A stretch of DNA of 64,000 bases from Bacteroidetes bacterium UBA2664. Lineage in GTDB: Bacteria > Bacteroidota > Rhodothermia > Balneolales > Balneolaceae. The stretch is from assembly GCA_002359315.1 (NCBI GenBank), contig DEMS01000002.1, forward strand, positions 32,729 to 96,728. The letters run 5' to 3'. The notes under the pieces were generated by a model. The model saw only the letters and a list, made by a program, of their open reading frames with translations. It was not told the origin of the DNA and ran no database searches. A program made the position numbers and the translations under genes. Below are positions 63,232-64,000 of this stretch, in pieces. How positions within the stretch are numbered: position 1 is the stretch's first letter; every line of letters starts with the position of its first letter.

Positions 63232-64000
63232 CTAAACATAAAGTGAGGCAAAATATTTTCTATATACCATCTCATCCTTTGGGAAAACTTTGTTAAAATC
63301 ATCCATCTCTACCGTACCGTGCTGCATTCTCCTTTTTGGAAATACGGGCATATCATGACCGGTTACAGCTTTAACACCACGTCTTACCACTTCACCTTTT
63401 AATGCATAGAGTTCCTCATGTTTCCAATCAGTGAGTTGAATGAATGGAATCCCTTCTGATACTTCAATAACATTAGGCAGTGTGTATGGACTGAAACCTT
63501 TAAACCCGAACTGACTCGCTGTTGCATAGGTACGTACATGCCCGCGGCTTTGTCCGCCGCTATATGTAAGTGAATGTTTCATCTTATCAACCCCCCACCC
63601 TTCATGATAAAGCAGAGGATTGTTCAATACACTGCGAATCGTAAGCTCCGGGTTCTCTTCAATAGGATAAGATTTCAGATTTTCATCTCCTCCATCACCA
63701 TCAACCAAATACTTCCAATCCGGATATCGATTGCGAAGTTTTTTACAGAGAGCCAAAACCATGGTTGCTGCTTCCACATCTCGCTGCTTATAGTCCTCAA
63801 TCACACGAATGGTCTCTTTATAGTCCAGATCAGATAATTCACCATCGATCAATTCATGGAACAGTCCCAGCCCCAGTTTATCAAGAAATTCATGTGCTTG
63901 CCTGCCATCGGGTCCACCGTTTACACTTAAAGTAAATGCTTTTAATCTGGCCGGCGATTCACCTCTTTGTAACAGCAGGTTATATAAAACCAAAAAAACA
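63232..64000 (-). CDS. Asparagine-synthase-like protein, 5' part outside window
   Basis: About 255 residues are visible; the frame is open through the window edge, so the N-terminus is missing. The first residues (LVLYNLLLQRGE) fit the helix after an SGGVDS ATP-pyrophosphatase loop, which would lie just outside. YLVDGDGGDENLKSYP corresponds to the SGEGxDE motif of asparagine synthetase, here D-G-D-G-G-D-E. Whether a glutaminase domain exists cannot be seen. Homologous ATP-dependent amide-forming enzymes occur in antibiotic and peptide pathways. It is the upstream member of a cluster with the radical SAM and FAD genes. Confidence 0.8.
   Translation of the reverse strand, partial: VFLVLYNLLLQRGESPARLKAFTLSVNGGPDGRQAHEFLDKLGLGLFHELIDGELSDLDYKETIRVIEDYKQRDVEAATMVLALCKKLRNRYPDWKYLVDGDGGDENLKSYPIEENPELTIRSVLNNPLLYHEGWGVDKMKHSLTYSGGQSRGHVRTYATASQFGFKGFSPYTLPNVIEVSEGIPFIQLTDWKHEELYALKGEVVRRGVKAVTGHDMPVFPKRRMQHGTVEMDDFNKVFPKDEMVYRKYFASLYV

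Overview
The window is a 64 kb piece of a bacterial chromosome of moderate G+C content. Gene content points to the Bacteroidota/FCB group: FecI-FecR-TonB receptor logic with an STN domain, several lipoproteins with lipobox cysteines, a DUF5916 outer-membrane protein and an acyl-lipid desaturase. The short PurL and the fused ThrA suggest the Balneolota/Rhodothermota side of that group rather than classic Bacteroidia. This placement is inferred from gene content only; no marker gene was compared. There is no phage, transposase, CRISPR or plasmid signature.

Layout. 1-38: 5' part of an initiator tRNA, cut by the window edge. 196-6376: two divergent, mirror-image operons, each ECF sigma factor - membrane protein with HEAT-like repeats (probable anti-sigma) - two exported DUF4097-type beta proteins. 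6588-9347: large DUF5916 surface protein. 9517-12242: ornithine and lysine aminotransferases. 12243-12592: spacer packed with repeats. 12593-20069: ECF sigma, very long lipoprotein with eight DUF5666-like repeats, FecR and a TonB-dependent receptor. 20220-22612: AhpD-like protein, SDR and dihaem cytochrome c. 22621-30698: purL, a HAD phosphatase and the thrA-thrB-thrC operon. 30972-31781: proC. 31879-36192: lipid genes (FadE-like dehydrogenase, its TetR regulator, a desaturase). 36441-41878: two SurA/PpiC-type chaperones, MoxR ATPase and a VWA-like membrane protein. 41983-49697: a lipoprotein plus coiled-coil membrane protein, tadA, plsC, a hydrolase, rpiB-glyA, tatC and an FKBP-like lipoprotein. 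49725-59208: mostly minus-strand genes for alr, a phytoene-desaturase-like enzyme, rho, folC, a class IV aminotransferase, a thioredoxin-fold protein without cysteines, and a GMC oxidoreductase with its Tat-exported partner. 59750-64000: a PfkB sugar kinase and a convergent three-gene cluster (asparagine-synthase-like, radical SAM, FAD oxidoreductase) that may make or modify a small molecule.

Most of the window is core metabolism. The unusual parts are the duplicated sigma/HEAT/DUF4097 locus, the repeat-built lipoprotein inserted in a sigma-FecR-TonB operon, a family of intergenic heptamer arrays (CTGATNN type) found at separate places, a Rho factor with a low-complexity insert containing pentapeptide repeats, a TlpA-like protein whose CxxC is SxxS, and the terminal asparagine-synthase/radical-SAM/FAD cluster.
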